Shown: positions 10,178-18,605 of the stretch, piece after piece
Position numbering within the stretch: the first letter of the stretch is position 1
Layout: every line of letters starts with the position of its first letter
Source: Nostoc sp. PCC 7107
GTDB lineage: Bacteria; Cyanobacteriota; Cyanobacteriia; Cyanobacteriales; Nostocaceae
Direction: 5' to 3'
NCBI RefSeq assembly: GCF_000316625.1
Contig: NC_019676.1
Coordinates: forward strand, 2,033,001-2,097,000
DNA: 64,000 bases
Made by a program: the position numbers and the translations under genes
Notes under the pieces: model-generated
What the model was told of the DNA's origin: nothing
Database searches by the model: none
The model's input: the letters and a program-made list of their open reading frames with translations, nothing else

Positions 10178-10345
10178 TTACATAGATTGCATCTTCAGCC
10201 AACTAAAAACCTGCTCTACTGACAGAGTTATGTCAATTTCTGGTAAATTTAATAAGCGATCGCTACCTTGTAATAATTCTGGTTGTTGATTAGGATGAAA
10301 AACTATAATTGCGCGATCACTACTATTGATACTATTGTTTCCCAA
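10178..10345 (-). pseudogene. Gene remnant after eCIS cargo 2, Uma2-like C-terminus
   Basis: Reading frame open from the TAG at 10373-10375 to a TAA at 10178. It encodes a stretch including AIIVFHPNQQPELL and ITLSVEQVFSWLKM. No ATG or GTG lies in the frame; a TTG at 10345 is the only possible start. The sequence resembles the C-terminal third of Uma2/DUF820 proteins, which I recall only in outline. DNA around 10191-10262 matches 8241-8311 downstream of cargo 1, so both cargo genes share a 3' flank as well as a 5' domain. It is probably a decayed piece duplicated with the cargo cassette. Confidence 0.35.
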
Positions 10346-10388
10346 AAAAGCGATCGCTTTTATTCTCGCATCCTACACCGATGATTGG

Positions 10389-11564
10389 TTATGAGCTTGC
10401 AGTTTTTCGACACCATCCCTCTAGCATCTGTTCCTTTTTGAATGTCTGCACTGAGCGAAATACTGCACCTCCACCCTTTCCTTGTTCTGCTTCCGTTTTC
10501 AAATGTCCGCAGATCAATTGTGAGTCATTCTTATCACTTTCAAAGTGAAAATGAGCATACCATGCGTCAAAATAAATACTTTTATTAGGATTTTTAAATC
10601 CCGTAAATTCGATTCGATACGAATCTAAGAAGTTATTCTTGTCTAGTTTTTTCCTTGTCTGTGTTTGGATAACTCGGTTTACTTGACCATCTAAACTCAA
10701 AGTTTTTAAAGTATCAATGCCTGGTGTCTTTTGTTTTAGCTTGTCCCATCTCTCCTGATTTTCCTTGTCAATTTTATTTTGCCGCTTTTTGTCCAGATCA
10801 TTTTGCAATTCTTTAGCACCACTCTTAACTAAAATGGCATCCATTTCCTGTGCTGAATAAAATGTTTTAGCTTCCTGAAATTCCTCAAGCTTTTTGAAAG
10901 CTTTGATCATCCGCTTCATCATTTCTAAAGTTTCGCAATATGGCTCTAAATGCTGGGTTTTTACCGTTTCTAATTCATCTTTACTTGTTTGCCAATTGGT
11001 CTTTAATAGTGTATCAATTGTATCTTGATCAAAAAGTTTGATCTTCATCGTTTGAACTACCATTCTCTGAGCCGAAAAGGAAGAAAACGATTCTTGACCC
11101 AATACACCTATACCGTTCTGCTGCACTACATGGGTTAATTCATGGGCTAGTAACTCTTGTCCACCCTGGCTCCCTGGGTCGTATTCACCCTGGCGAAAGA
11201 AAACATCTCGCCCTGTTGTAAAGGCTCTCGCTTGAAGGGATTGATTCAATTGGTCAGACTGGGAATCAGAATGAATCCGCACACCACTAAAATCAGCGCC
11301 AAATGCCTGTTCCATTGGTTGTCGGATGCTTTCTGTTAGTGGCTGTCCGCTACTTCTGGCTTGTTGTATCGACTCTTCTAAATCAGGTGTTGCAGTCATT
11401 CCCCCTGCACTAGACAAACGTTGCACTATGGGTTTCATTTGCAGTTTGTCTTCATCTTCAGGCATTTCTTGGCGTTGAATATTACCTGAGATTGATTTCA
11501 TTTGCAGTTCGTCTTCATCGCCTGTTGATTCCTGACGCTGAACTTTATTCACTCTCAGGTGCAT
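10389..11564 (-). CDS. eCIS-core DUF4157 protein, C-terminal part (cargo 2, split)
   Basis: The larger piece of a second DUF4157 cargo gene. It carries two QRQE..(D/E)LQMK repeats, the DUF4157 core with GADFSGVRIHSD and HELTH, and a C-terminal domain unrelated to that of cargo 1. That domain is Lys/Glu-rich and helical, then ends in a possible beta domain with AWYAHFHFES and LICGHLKTE. No toxin family could be recognised. The first in-frame ATG (11564) overlaps the upstream piece by 20 bp in a different frame, and no good ribosome binding site precedes it. Removing one T in GAATAAAG near 11545 would join both pieces seamlessly as ..PESEKVQRQE.., matching the layout of cargo 1. The gene is therefore probably frameshifted, or the base is an assembly error. 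Confidence 0.7.
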   Translation of the reverse strand: MHLRVNKVQRQESTGDEDELQMKSISGNIQRQEMPEDEDKLQMKPIVQRLSSAGGMTATPDLEESIQQARSSGQPLTESIRQPMEQAFGADFSGVRIHSDSQSDQLNQSLQARAFTTGRDVFFRQGEYDPGSQGGQELLAHELTHVVQQNGIGVLGQESFSSFSAQRMVVQTMKIKLFDQDTIDTLLKTNWQTSKDELETVKTQHLEPYCETLEMMKRMIKAFKKLEEFQEAKTFYSAQEMDAILVKSGAKELQNDLDKKRQNKIDKENQERWDKLKQKTPGIDTLKTLSLDGQVNRVIQTQTRKKLDKNNFLDSYRIEFTGFKNPNKSIYFDAWYAHFHFESDKNDSQLICGHLKTEAEQGKGGGAVFRSVQTFKKEQMLEGWCRKTASS

Positions 11565-11883
11565 TAATTCGCTGCACTACATCTGCTGCTAATCTGTCCG
11601 CTTCTTGTTCGTATTTGTCACCAGCCTGGCCGATGGTGAGCTTCATTTGAATGCGTGGTGGCTGGGGTTGAGTGACATTGCTAGGAAATACGGATATATT
11701 TCGCAAGTTGTTGCCAGATTGCTTTTTCTTATCTGATTGAGTCTGTAAATCAGGCGTTTGGTTGTTGGTTATTTCTTCGGCTTGCGGCTGGGCGACAAAA
11801 CGGCGTGGTGCGAATTGATTGGAGGTTAAGATTTCAGCAGAATTTGTAGAAGTCTTTTTTGTTTTGTACTGTCTTGTATACAT
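11545..11883 (-). CDS. eCIS-core DUF4157 protein, N-terminal part (cargo 2, split)
   Basis: N-terminal 112 residues of cargo 2. It begins MYTRQYKTKK, contains the same NQFAPRRFVAQPQ leader as cargo 1 and enters the DUF4157 domain (KYEQEADRLAADVV) before an early TAA after PESE. The rest of the protein continues in another frame at 11564. In injection-system cargo the leader plus DUF4157 region is thought to direct loading into the tube lumen, so this fragment alone would be a loading domain without payload. It lies 115 bp downstream of the ATPase gene on the same strand. Confidence 0.7.
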   Translation of the reverse strand: MYTRQYKTKKTSTNSAEILTSNQFAPRRFVAQPQAEEITNNQTPDLQTQSDKKKQSGNNLRNISVFPSNVTQPQPPRIQMKLTIGQAGDKYEQEADRLAADVVQRINAPESE

Positions 11884-11998
11884 TTACTCAACACTCCAAT
11901 CTTTTAAAATAGTGGTTTGTTGTCCAGACTTAGCTAGTATCAATTTTGGCATTAACTTGAGGATATTAGTTTAGCGATCGCCACTACTATTCACGGTG

Positions 11999-13966
11999 TC
12001 AAACCCAGCCTTTCACTTCAGCATCTGTCAATTGTCGTTCTAATTTGGTGTACTCACTTTTAGCTGCTTGTAAAAGATGTTTCATCTCTACCGCGTCTCC
12101 GCTATCGGCTGCTAAAAAGGCGGCGTTGAGAGCGATGTTGCGAATATTACCGCCCGATACATTTAACTTGGCTAATTTACTCGCATCTAAATCTTGAGTA
12201 GGTGTTTGACGTGGAAAGACACGTTGCCAAATCTCGGTGCGCTGGGTGATATCGGGGAAGGGAAACTGGACGACAAACCTAATCCGACGCAGAAATGCTT
12301 GATCTAAGGAAGCTTTTAAGTTGGTGGTGAGAATTGCTAAACCCCGGTAAGATTCCATCCGTTGGAGTAAGTAGCCTACTTCAATATTGGCATGGCGATC
12401 GTGGCTGTCTTTTACTTCGCTACGTTTACCAAATAAAGCATCGGCTTCATCAAATAATAAAATTGCCCCGCCGGCTTCGGCTGCATCAAATACCCGCCGC
12501 AAGTTTTTCTCGGTTTCACCAATGTATTTACTCACCACTTGGCTTAAATCTATGCGGTATAAATCTAGACGCAATTCATGGGCAATTACTTCTGCGGCCA
12601 TTGTCTTACCAGTACCACTAGCACCTGCAAATAAGGCACTAATACCTAAACCACGCCCACCTTTGTTGCCAAATCCCCATTTTTCATAAACTTTCGTCCG
12701 TTGGCGCACATGGGCAGTAATATCACGTAATACTTGGCGTTGTGCTTCTGGTAATACTAAATCATCCCAAGTTGCACTAGTTTCCATTGGTTGGGCTAAT
12801 TCATCCAGACGAGATCGCGCTTGAAAACGGCAAGTATCCCATAAAAGAGTGCTGAGTTCTTCTACTTCTTTGGCCTTTTGACTTTTGACTTTTAACTTGC
12901 CTTTGGCTTCTGCACAAACTGTTTGAATAGTAGAGGCGTTGAGGCTGAAGTGGGAAACTAGTTTATCTACATGGCCATTGAGACTAGTGGCTGCTTCGCC
13001 TAAAGTATTTTGCCAGATGATCTGTTGTTCTGTGATGTTGGGTTTATGAACGTCGATCGCAATTAGGGAACGTTGGAGCGATCGCTTTCTTTCCAAGCTA
13101 GTAATAATTAAGGGACTAGTAATACTCGTTATCAAACGCGCGATCGCATTTTCTTTGGCTGGCTCTGTATAATCTACTTCATCACAATCTAATAGCAAGA
13201 CGCTATTGTTGAGCATTGATTCTCTTTCCCACAGGCGTAGCAAGTCGTTCATTTCGTTCTGACGCAAATTAGTAATTGCCCCAGCCGACATTTGATGTAA
13301 ATTGAGATTTAGCAACTTGCAAGCTGTGGATGCGATCGCTTTTTTGCTGGCGATTTCATCTCCACATAACTGGATAATTGGTAATGCTGTTTGTGTTTCG
13401 ATCCAAGTTGTGGCTAATTGTTCGACTAACTGCTGATGAGATGGGACAATTTCGCTATCAGGGATTACCACAGGTTGCACAATACTTTGTAATCTTTCAT
13501 CTACGTGATTCAAGCCCAGCAAATAATGCAAAATCCGTTCATCAACTCGCAAATGACTCAGATTCAGGACAGAACCTTCACTAATTTGGATTAACTGCCA
13601 CTTTCGCAACGGTGCAGTTGGTATCAAAGCATTGCAGTGAGGTTGCGGTAAGCTGGCTTTGGCTAACATAAAGGTTGGGTAGGGTTTTCCTAAACTACCT
13701 TGAGCATTGGCACATAAAATACCCCAGTTAGCATCTAATTCCATACCAACGCAGAGTAACAAAATGTGACTCTCAAATTCTGATAAACCAAAAATTTGAC
13801 AGAGAGTGTGAAGGGCTGGCGGGGAAAGGTTGGGAAAATGAGGATTGCGGTTTTCTTTAGGTTCTTCAGCTAGTAAAGCCTGGCGAACTATATTTAGTGC
13901 ATTGATTAAGTAATCATAGTTGGCTGATTGCCATTCATAGTTCTGAGTTAATAATTTATTTTCCAT
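11999..13966 (-). CDS. AAA+ ATPase of the contractile injection system (Pvc15/Afp15-like)
   Basis: AAA+ protein of 655 residues. The N-terminal 370 residues contain a poorly conserved region found in eCIS ATPases. The C-terminal AAA+ module has Walker A GASGTGKT near residue 447, Walker B ILLFDEADALFGKR near 500, sensor 1 ILTTN and an arginine-finger-type FLRRIRF. Pvc15/Afp15 relatives are required for assembly or cargo handling; the exact step is not settled. It lies between the DUF4255 gene (75 bp upstream) and the cargo genes on the same strand, consistent with one operon. A heptamer-repeat insertion within the coding sequence (12880-12908) adds a charged KGKLKVKSQKAKE stretch without breaking the frame. 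Confidence 0.88.
   Translation of the reverse strand: MENKLLTQNYEWQSANYDYLINALNIVRQALLAEEPKENRNPHFPNLSPPALHTLCQIFGLSEFESHILLLCVGMELDANWGILCANAQGSLGKPYPTFMLAKASLPQPHCNALIPTAPLRKWQLIQISEGSVLNLSHLRVDERILHYLLGLNHVDERLQSIVQPVVIPDSEIVPSHQQLVEQLATTWIETQTALPIIQLCGDEIASKKAIASTACKLLNLNLHQMSAGAITNLRQNEMNDLLRLWERESMLNNSVLLLDCDEVDYTEPAKENAIARLITSITSPLIITSLERKRSLQRSLIAIDVHKPNITEQQIIWQNTLGEAATSLNGHVDKLVSHFSLNASTIQTVCAEAKGKLKVKSQKAKEVEELSTLLWDTCRFQARSRLDELAQPMETSATWDDLVLPEAQRQVLRDITAHVRQRTKVYEKWGFGNKGGRGLGISALFAGASGTGKTMAAEVIAHELRLDLYRIDLSQVVSKYIGETEKNLRRVFDAAEAGGAILLFDEADALFGKRSEVKDSHDRHANIEVGYLLQRMESYRGLAILTTNLKASLDQAFLRRIRFVVQFPFPDITQRTEIWQRVFPRQTPTQDLDASKLAKLNVSGGNIRNIALNAAFLAADSGDAVEMKHLLQAAKSEYTKLERQLTDAEVKGWV
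12880..12908. repeat. In-frame heptamer repeats inside the ATPase gene
   Basis: The sequence ccttttgacttttgacttt plus nearby variants is a short run of TTTTGAC-type heptamers. It resembles the short tandemly repeated repetitive (STRR) sequences known from heterocystous cyanobacteria, here lying within codons of the AAA+ gene. The corresponding T-rich repeats occur outside genes at 16355-16382 and 20444-20471. Confidence 0.55.
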
Positions 13967-14041
13967 AGAAAGTTTGATTAGTTGAAAGTTGTATTTTTTA
14001 ACACATGAAAATACAGGTTTTTTCAGAGGATACTTCAGAAA

Positions 14042-15307
14042 TTAAGCGATCGCTATTACAGGCCCGATATAACTTTCATAAGTGGGACTATGAGGATCTG
14101 TATCAACTGAAAGTAAACTTTCTGCACCATCAACAACTAGGCGGACTAAATAGTTTCCAGGTAAACAATCAGTAATCGCAAAGGTAATAGAATTGCTATT
14201 GTTGCGGCGATGCTTAGTTTGTTCGTAGGAATATCCGGTAAATTGGGTGAGGGAAAGTTCTGTTAAAACTAAAGTGACTTGTTGTGTTTTCTCAATTGTG
14301 AAGTTAACTATAACGTTGACATCCGCCGATCGCAGGTCGTTACCTCTGCCATGTAAATTAGATACAGTAACTTCTTGAATTGTTGGGCGCAGTAATATCG
14401 GTACAACATTAGAGTTCACACGCTGTTGGGGATGAATTACCTGTAAACTCTGGACACCAGCCCGTAATGATTCTGTAGGTATGCGAGAAAGATCCAAAGT
14501 AATTTGCTTTTCGGTAACAGTTTGAGGAATTATAGTAACCTTACCAAGACGGATTTGAGTAATCTCTGCGTTTAAGTTGTTACCTTGAATTAATAAAGTA
14601 CTGCTGGCGAGAATTAATGGGGTTGCTGTGCTTTGGGTTTTCCAGAGTTTGGCTAGTTCTTCAGCTACCTTAATGTGAGCGATCGCCGGTTGATATGGTG
14701 TAATATGACGCTGAATATTGCGGACAGGTAAGGGTTTTTTCGGGATGTCACCGCTATCAATTAAGATGACACTGGCTTTATAACCTAATGACAATGAGTA
14801 TGGTGTTTGAAAAAATACCGTCCATATTTTGGAAATTTCTTCGATATTCATATCAACGGGAGAAATTGTAATCGCTTCCACTTGTTCGGCTAAATTAGAA
14901 TCGGCTAAAAATGTAAAAGTTGAATCGGCTACTGTTTCCCGAATCATCTCTTGGGTGATAATCGATTTGCTATTGAGTGTGCTGACAATGCTACCCATGA
15001 GGCGCTGCGGTTCCAATTCCACATCGTTACCGTAACAGGTGATCAAGTAGTACAAATCTAAACCTGTTTGCGATCGCTTAATATATTTATCTTCGGAATG
15101 GCGTTGTCTTAAATCAGCACTGCGCCAAGCACTATTAAGCAAAACATCGTAAAGATAAATGTTTACTCCTGCTTCTGGTGTAGCATTATTCAGGCGATCG
15201 GGTCTCACAGTTGTCACCCGCGCACCATCCACGTCTACTTGAACGTTGACTTGCAATGTTCTTTGCAAAGTTGCGGTGATTGTAGCGATGGCTAAATAGT
15301 TACTCAT
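14042..15307 (-). CDS. DUF4255 (Pvc16_N) tail-terminator-like protein, long form
   Basis: Protein of 421 residues. Residues 1-190 match the DUF4255/Pvc16 N-terminal domain, with a strand-rich start ATITATLQRTL and YLYDVLLNSAWR. Family members cap the inner tube and sheath of contractile injection systems. Residues 200-420 look like tandem beta-sandwich domains, one TIG/IPT-like (LIQGNNLNAEITQIRLGKV), which could display a binding surface. The gene ends 75 bp before the ATPase gene and starts within the same minus-strand run as the response regulator. A second, short DUF4255 protein is encoded across the divergent promoter at 17992-18534. Only one normally acts as the terminator, so the long form may have a separate role. 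Confidence 0.82.
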   Translation of the reverse strand: MSNYLAIATITATLQRTLQVNVQVDVDGARVTTVRPDRLNNATPEAGVNIYLYDVLLNSAWRSADLRQRHSEDKYIKRSQTGLDLYYLITCYGNDVELEPQRLMGSIVSTLNSKSIITQEMIRETVADSTFTFLADSNLAEQVEAITISPVDMNIEEISKIWTVFFQTPYSLSLGYKASVILIDSGDIPKKPLPVRNIQRHITPYQPAIAHIKVAEELAKLWKTQSTATPLILASSTLLIQGNNLNAEITQIRLGKVTIIPQTVTEKQITLDLSRIPTESLRAGVQSLQVIHPQQRVNSNVVPILLRPTIQEVTVSNLHGRGNDLRSADVNVIVNFTIEKTQQVTLVLTELSLTQFTGYSYEQTKHRRNNSNSITFAITDCLPGNYLVRLVVDGAESLLSVDTDPHSPTYESYIGPVIAIA

Positions 15308-15313
15308 TTTTAT

Positions 15314-15334
15314 AGTGCTGAGTGCTGAGTGCTG
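15314..15334. repeat. Heptamer tandem repeat (AGTGCTG x3)
   Basis: Three perfect copies of AGTGCTG sit between the response regulator and the DUF4255 gene. They are of the STRR type described in heterocystous cyanobacteria. The surrounding 15308-15564 gap also holds a GC-rich dispersed-repeat fragment (near 15350-15380) and no supported gene. Confidence 0.65.
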
Positions 15335-15564
15335 AGGAGCCAGTGTGTTGGGCGGCTCTGCCGACTTGAAGCAACTGGCGTTGCTGAGTGAATTGTTATA
15401 ATGTTATGTGATAAAAAGAGTTCGGCAGAATTATTAAAGTGTTTCCGAGTTAAAAGAAGTGATTTTAATTGAATAATATTACACAACTTGTCTCTCAACA
15501 TTTTTCTGATAAACTCCCTTTTATTACTTAATCAAATACTCAGCACTTTCAACTCAGCACTAAA

Positions 15565-16248
15565 TTATGGAGAAACTAAACCAAGTTTTAAAGCTTTGAC
15601 AATTGCTTGAGTACGACTGGTGACACTTAATTTGTCAAAAATAGCTGTTAAGTGGGCTTTAACTGTGGCGACTGTAATATATAAATTGCCAGCAATTTGT
15701 TCGTTAGAGGCACCTTGAACTAACCAATTTAATACTTCTTGTTCTCTTTCAGTCAGATGAATAGAACTATGATTAGAGTTTAATGAGTGTCCTGTGTAGT
15801 AGTGAAATAATCTAAAAAATGCCGTTGCTACATCCGGCGGTAAATAAACTTGATGATTAATCACAGTCGTAATCGCTTCACACAATTGAGTTGCTAATTG
15901 GTCTTTAAATACATAACCACAAGCACCTGCTTGCATAGCACGAAATATCCATTCATCTTGCTGATGAGCCGATAGAATTAATACTTTACCGTTATAAGAT
16001 AATTCCCCTAAACGTTGCAGCGCCATAATGCCATCTTCTGGGGGTAATTCTAAATCTAGTAATATTAAAGCGGGATGTTGTTCAGCAGTTAATTTCACCG
16101 CTTGTTCAACAGATGCTGCTTCACCAACAACATTTAAACCTAGACCACTACTATTAGTATAAAAATTTAATAAGGTGCGTATACCTTTACGAAAATGTGG
16201 TTCATCATCGACCAGTAGAACAGAGATGACCTCTTTTTTAGTATTCAT
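15565..16248 (-). CDS. NarL/FixJ-type response regulator in the eCIS locus
   Basis: Response regulator of 227 residues. The receiver has acidic pair DD at 14-15, phospho-acceptor Asp65 (LILLDLELP) and a conserved Lys in VFKDQ. A LuxR-type helix-turn-helix follows at about 160-220 (LTEREQEVLNWLVQGASNEQIA..TVKAHL). It lies 124 bp downstream of the histidine kinase gene on the same strand, so the two form a two-component pair. It is embedded between the kinase and structural genes of the injection system. A role in controlling the divergent eCIS promoters at 17540-17991 is inferred from position. Confidence 0.88.
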   Translation of the reverse strand: MNTKKEVISVLLVDDEPHFRKGIRTLLNFYTNSSGLGLNVVGEAASVEQAVKLTAEQHPALILLDLELPPEDGIMALQRLGELSYNGKVLILSAHQQDEWIFRAMQAGACGYVFKDQLATQLCEAITTVINHQVYLPPDVATAFFRLFHYYTGHSLNSNHSSIHLTEREQEVLNWLVQGASNEQIAGNLYITVATVKAHLTAIFDKLSVTSRTQAIVKALKLGLVSP

Positions 16249-16354
16249 GGTAGTTTACCTGGTGTATACAAGAGAATTCAGGAGTCTGAACTTTGGCAGT
16301 TTGAATCAACAGACTATCTGAAACTATGAAAAGCTTGCAGTATAAGTCTTATTT

Positions 16355-16382
16355 CTTTTTACTTTTGCCTTTTTACTTTTGC
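16355..16382. repeat. Two 14-bp T-rich tandem repeats
   Basis: CTTTTTACTTTTGC occurs twice in tandem and covers the 3' end of the histidine kinase gene, supplying its last codons and stop. It is built from heptamer-like units and resembles the repeats at 20444-20471. It is probably an STRR. Confidence 0.6.
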
Positions 16383-17539
16383 CTTTTATAGGGTAATGTA
16401 AAGGAAAATTGTGCGCCACCTTCTGGGAGATTTTCTGCCCATAAGTTACCTTGATGTGCCAGGATAATTTTTTGGGCGATCGCTAATCCTAAACCTGTAC
16501 CACCTAAACGGCGAGAATAATAAGGCTTAAATATTTGCTTCAATTCCTCTGGCGCAATTCCCGAACCGCGATCGCCAATCTCAATTAGCACTTCATTACT
16601 GTAGGCGTACCAATTGCAAGTTATTGTCCCGCCACGATGACTAAAATGAATTGCATTGGATAATAAATTATCAAATACCTGTTTCATCTGCCAGTTATCG
16701 ACTGTCACATACACAGGTTTCTCAGGATAGTTAATCTTTAATTCTTTTTCTTTTAACAAATGTTGTAAAGTTTTAATACATTCACCAATAATTGTTTGCA
16801 AATTGTGTTGTTTAAAGTTTAAATTTGCCTGTTGACCACGGTAAAGTAAATCCGTTAATTTAGCGCTGAGTTCATCGACAGTTTGCCGAATTAAGCTGGC
16901 TTGTTCTTGTAAATCACCTTGAGGTAATGCCAAGCGGAGATTTTCTGCATAGAGATTAATCAATGCTAAAGGATTTCGCAATTGATGTTCTGCTTGTCCG
17001 AGAGCTTGAGATAAAGCCGCAATTTCTTGTTGTTGGCGCGATCGCTCTCTATACATAGCCAAATAATTGCTCAATATTTGAGCATTACTCAGCAGTAAAT
17101 TTTGCTGTTCATCTGACAGTGATTTGCTAGTACAGATTAATAAATACTCGGCTATTTTCACACTCTGTTTGCTAATTCGACAAACATAGCTATGATAAAA
17201 ATCCGATGCTGCTAATTCCGTAATTTTGAGAACGGGAAAATCTTCTCGCCACCAAGTTTCTGCTCGCAAAGATGCAAAATCTAAGTTGGAATTTACAGAA
17301 ACAAAGTTGTTTGTTTGCCAACTTTGTTCTGATAAGTATTCAGCCACTAAATGACGGTTTCCCTTTGCCAAATCGTGATAAACAATCCAGATAGCCACAA
17401 TCGGTAATAAGGCAGTTAATTGTTGAATAATTAGCTGACAAATTTGGTTAAAATCTGACTCTGGCAGCTTACTCTCCGAATTATTTACCAACAAAGGTAG
17501 CGGAAATTGAGAGGTTAATTTTTGTGTAGCCACCCTCAT
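16373..17539 (-). CDS. Soluble sensor histidine kinase in the eCIS locus
   Basis: Kinase of 388 residues without membrane segments. A GAF-like sensor region spans about residues 20-165. The HisKA helix follows with the phospho-acceptor in AEHQLRNPLALIN near residue 185, then a HATPase domain with the N box (FDNLLSNAIHF), G1 DRGSGIAPEE and G2 GGTGLGLAIAQ. The ligand of the sensor region is unknown. The gene precedes the NarL-type regulator on the same strand and lies next to the divergent region that separates the two arms of the injection-system locus. The ATG at 17539 has a GGAG about 14 nt upstream. Its C-terminal codons run into a tandem repeat. Confidence 0.88.
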   Translation of the reverse strand: MRVATQKLTSQFPLPLLVNNSESKLPESDFNQICQLIIQQLTALLPIVAIWIVYHDLAKGNRHLVAEYLSEQSWQTNNFVSVNSNLDFASLRAETWWREDFPVLKITELAASDFYHSYVCRISKQSVKIAEYLLICTSKSLSDEQQNLLLSNAQILSNYLAMYRERSRQQQEIAALSQALGQAEHQLRNPLALINLYAENLRLALPQGDLQEQASLIRQTVDELSAKLTDLLYRGQQANLNFKQHNLQTIIGECIKTLQHLLKEKELKINYPEKPVYVTVDNWQMKQVFDNLLSNAIHFSHRGGTITCNWYAYSNEVLIEIGDRGSGIAPEELKQIFKPYYSRRLGGTGLGLAIAQKIILAHQGNLWAENLPEGGAQFSFTLPYKRQK

Positions 17540-17991
17540 CCTGTTTTACACTCCGAAACACTCTAATAGCTAAGAAGCATTATGGATGCTACTCAATTTC
17601 AGATATTTTTTGCTTGGAGAAATTATGATTCTTACTGTATAAATACGGACGAATTTAGCTTACTCCACCCCTTGGGAATTTGGGGATTTTAAAACAATAA
17701 TTTTACAATATCGACCAAAGTCTAATAACCGCCAGCCAGCTAGATCCCTAAGCTAGAAAGAGTTAGCCCAATAGTGGCAAATCGACTAACAAAAAAGCCT
17801 GATTCAAAGGTTTATTTTGTGCTGTCAGCCCTCTGCCTTCCGTAAGTTAGGTAGCAAAGTAGTCACTTTCTGCTGCCTGCATCAGGAACTCTGGTAAGGA
17901 CGCTTCAACCTCCATAGATTCATGCTGGCGGTAAAAATACACCCGCCAGACTGATTAAGGGAGCATTTCCGTCACCCTGCTGTTGTGTCTT
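17540..17991. promoter_or_regulatory. Divergent regulatory region between the two eCIS arms
   Basis: A 452-bp gap that must hold promoters for both the kinase-to-cargo arm and the sheath-to-tube arm. An inverted repeat CTGGCGG (17925-17931) / CCGCCAG (17943-17949) lies 43 bp before the plus-strand start and would form a hairpin in its leader. No single -35/-10 pair stands out, and no other gene is seen. Confidence 0.5.
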
Positions 17992-18534
17992 ATGATCCCA
18001 GCTGCTACCCAGACTTTAGCAAAAATTTTAGCTGGCGGGATTTCCCTGCTCAGTACAGAGCAAATTGATTTCAGCCACCCTGGTGTGGAACAGAATATCA
18101 ACCCCAGGCTGAATTTATACTGTTACAACATTCAAGAAAGTGTTGAAAAACAACAGTCCAATTGTCAGCAACCAGTAGACAAAAGGAAGTTAGTCTTATT
18201 CACACCGAGGTGGTTTGATGTCTCATTTTTGGTGAGTGCTTGGGATTTTACCAGTTTGGGTGAACAGCGTCTCTTGTCTGAGGCTTTAATACTACTTTTG
18301 CATCATCACTCATTACGAGAGGAAGTACTAGCTCCAGCACTACGCGGTCATGGCGAATTAGCAATGACCGTTTCTGCTATTCATCCTTTGGACGCTGCGG
18401 CTTTGTGGAATGCCCTAGGAGTACCATTACGTCCAGCTTTGTATGTGACATTAACAATTCCCCTGAACCTAGAAAGTTACTCTGTCACTGAATCAAGTTC
18501 AGTAGATTGTTCAAAACCAACACAAAAAGTCTGA
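17992..18534 (+). CDS. DUF4255 (Pvc16_N) tail-terminator-like protein, short form
   Basis: Protein of 180 residues consisting of a DUF4255/Pvc16-like domain alone. Its typical segments are NPRLNLYCYNIQES, WFDVSFLVSAWD and LLSEALILLLHH. Family members close the end of the sheath/tube in contractile injection systems. It is the first gene of the plus-strand arm, 71 bp before the sheath gene, which is where a tail terminator is often found in eCIS operons. The ATG at 17992 was chosen over an upstream TTG (17983), but no good ribosome binding site precedes either. The long form at 14042-15307 shares the domain but differs elsewhere. Confidence 0.8.
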   Translation: MIPAATQTLAKILAGGISLLSTEQIDFSHPGVEQNINPRLNLYCYNIQESVEKQQSNCQQPVDKRKLVLFTPRWFDVSFLVSAWDFTSLGEQRLLSEALILLLHHHSLREEVLAPALRGHGELAMTVSAIHPLDAAALWNALGVPLRPALYVTLTIPLNLESYSVTESSSVDCSKPTQKV

Positions 18535-18605
18535 AGTGTGAAGGCTGAAGTCTGAAATTTCATACTTTATACCTCAGCACTTTAAAAATAGGAAAATCAA
18601 GTTTT

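Noticed and set aside
11545-11564. Programmed frameshift in cargo 2
   Set aside because: No slippery sequence or stimulatory element is visible and a single inserted T explains the break more simply.
15310-15501. 63-codon minus-strand ORF between the response regulator and DUF4255 gene
   Set aside because: It spans heptamer and dispersed repeats, has no ribosome binding site and no protein-like composition.
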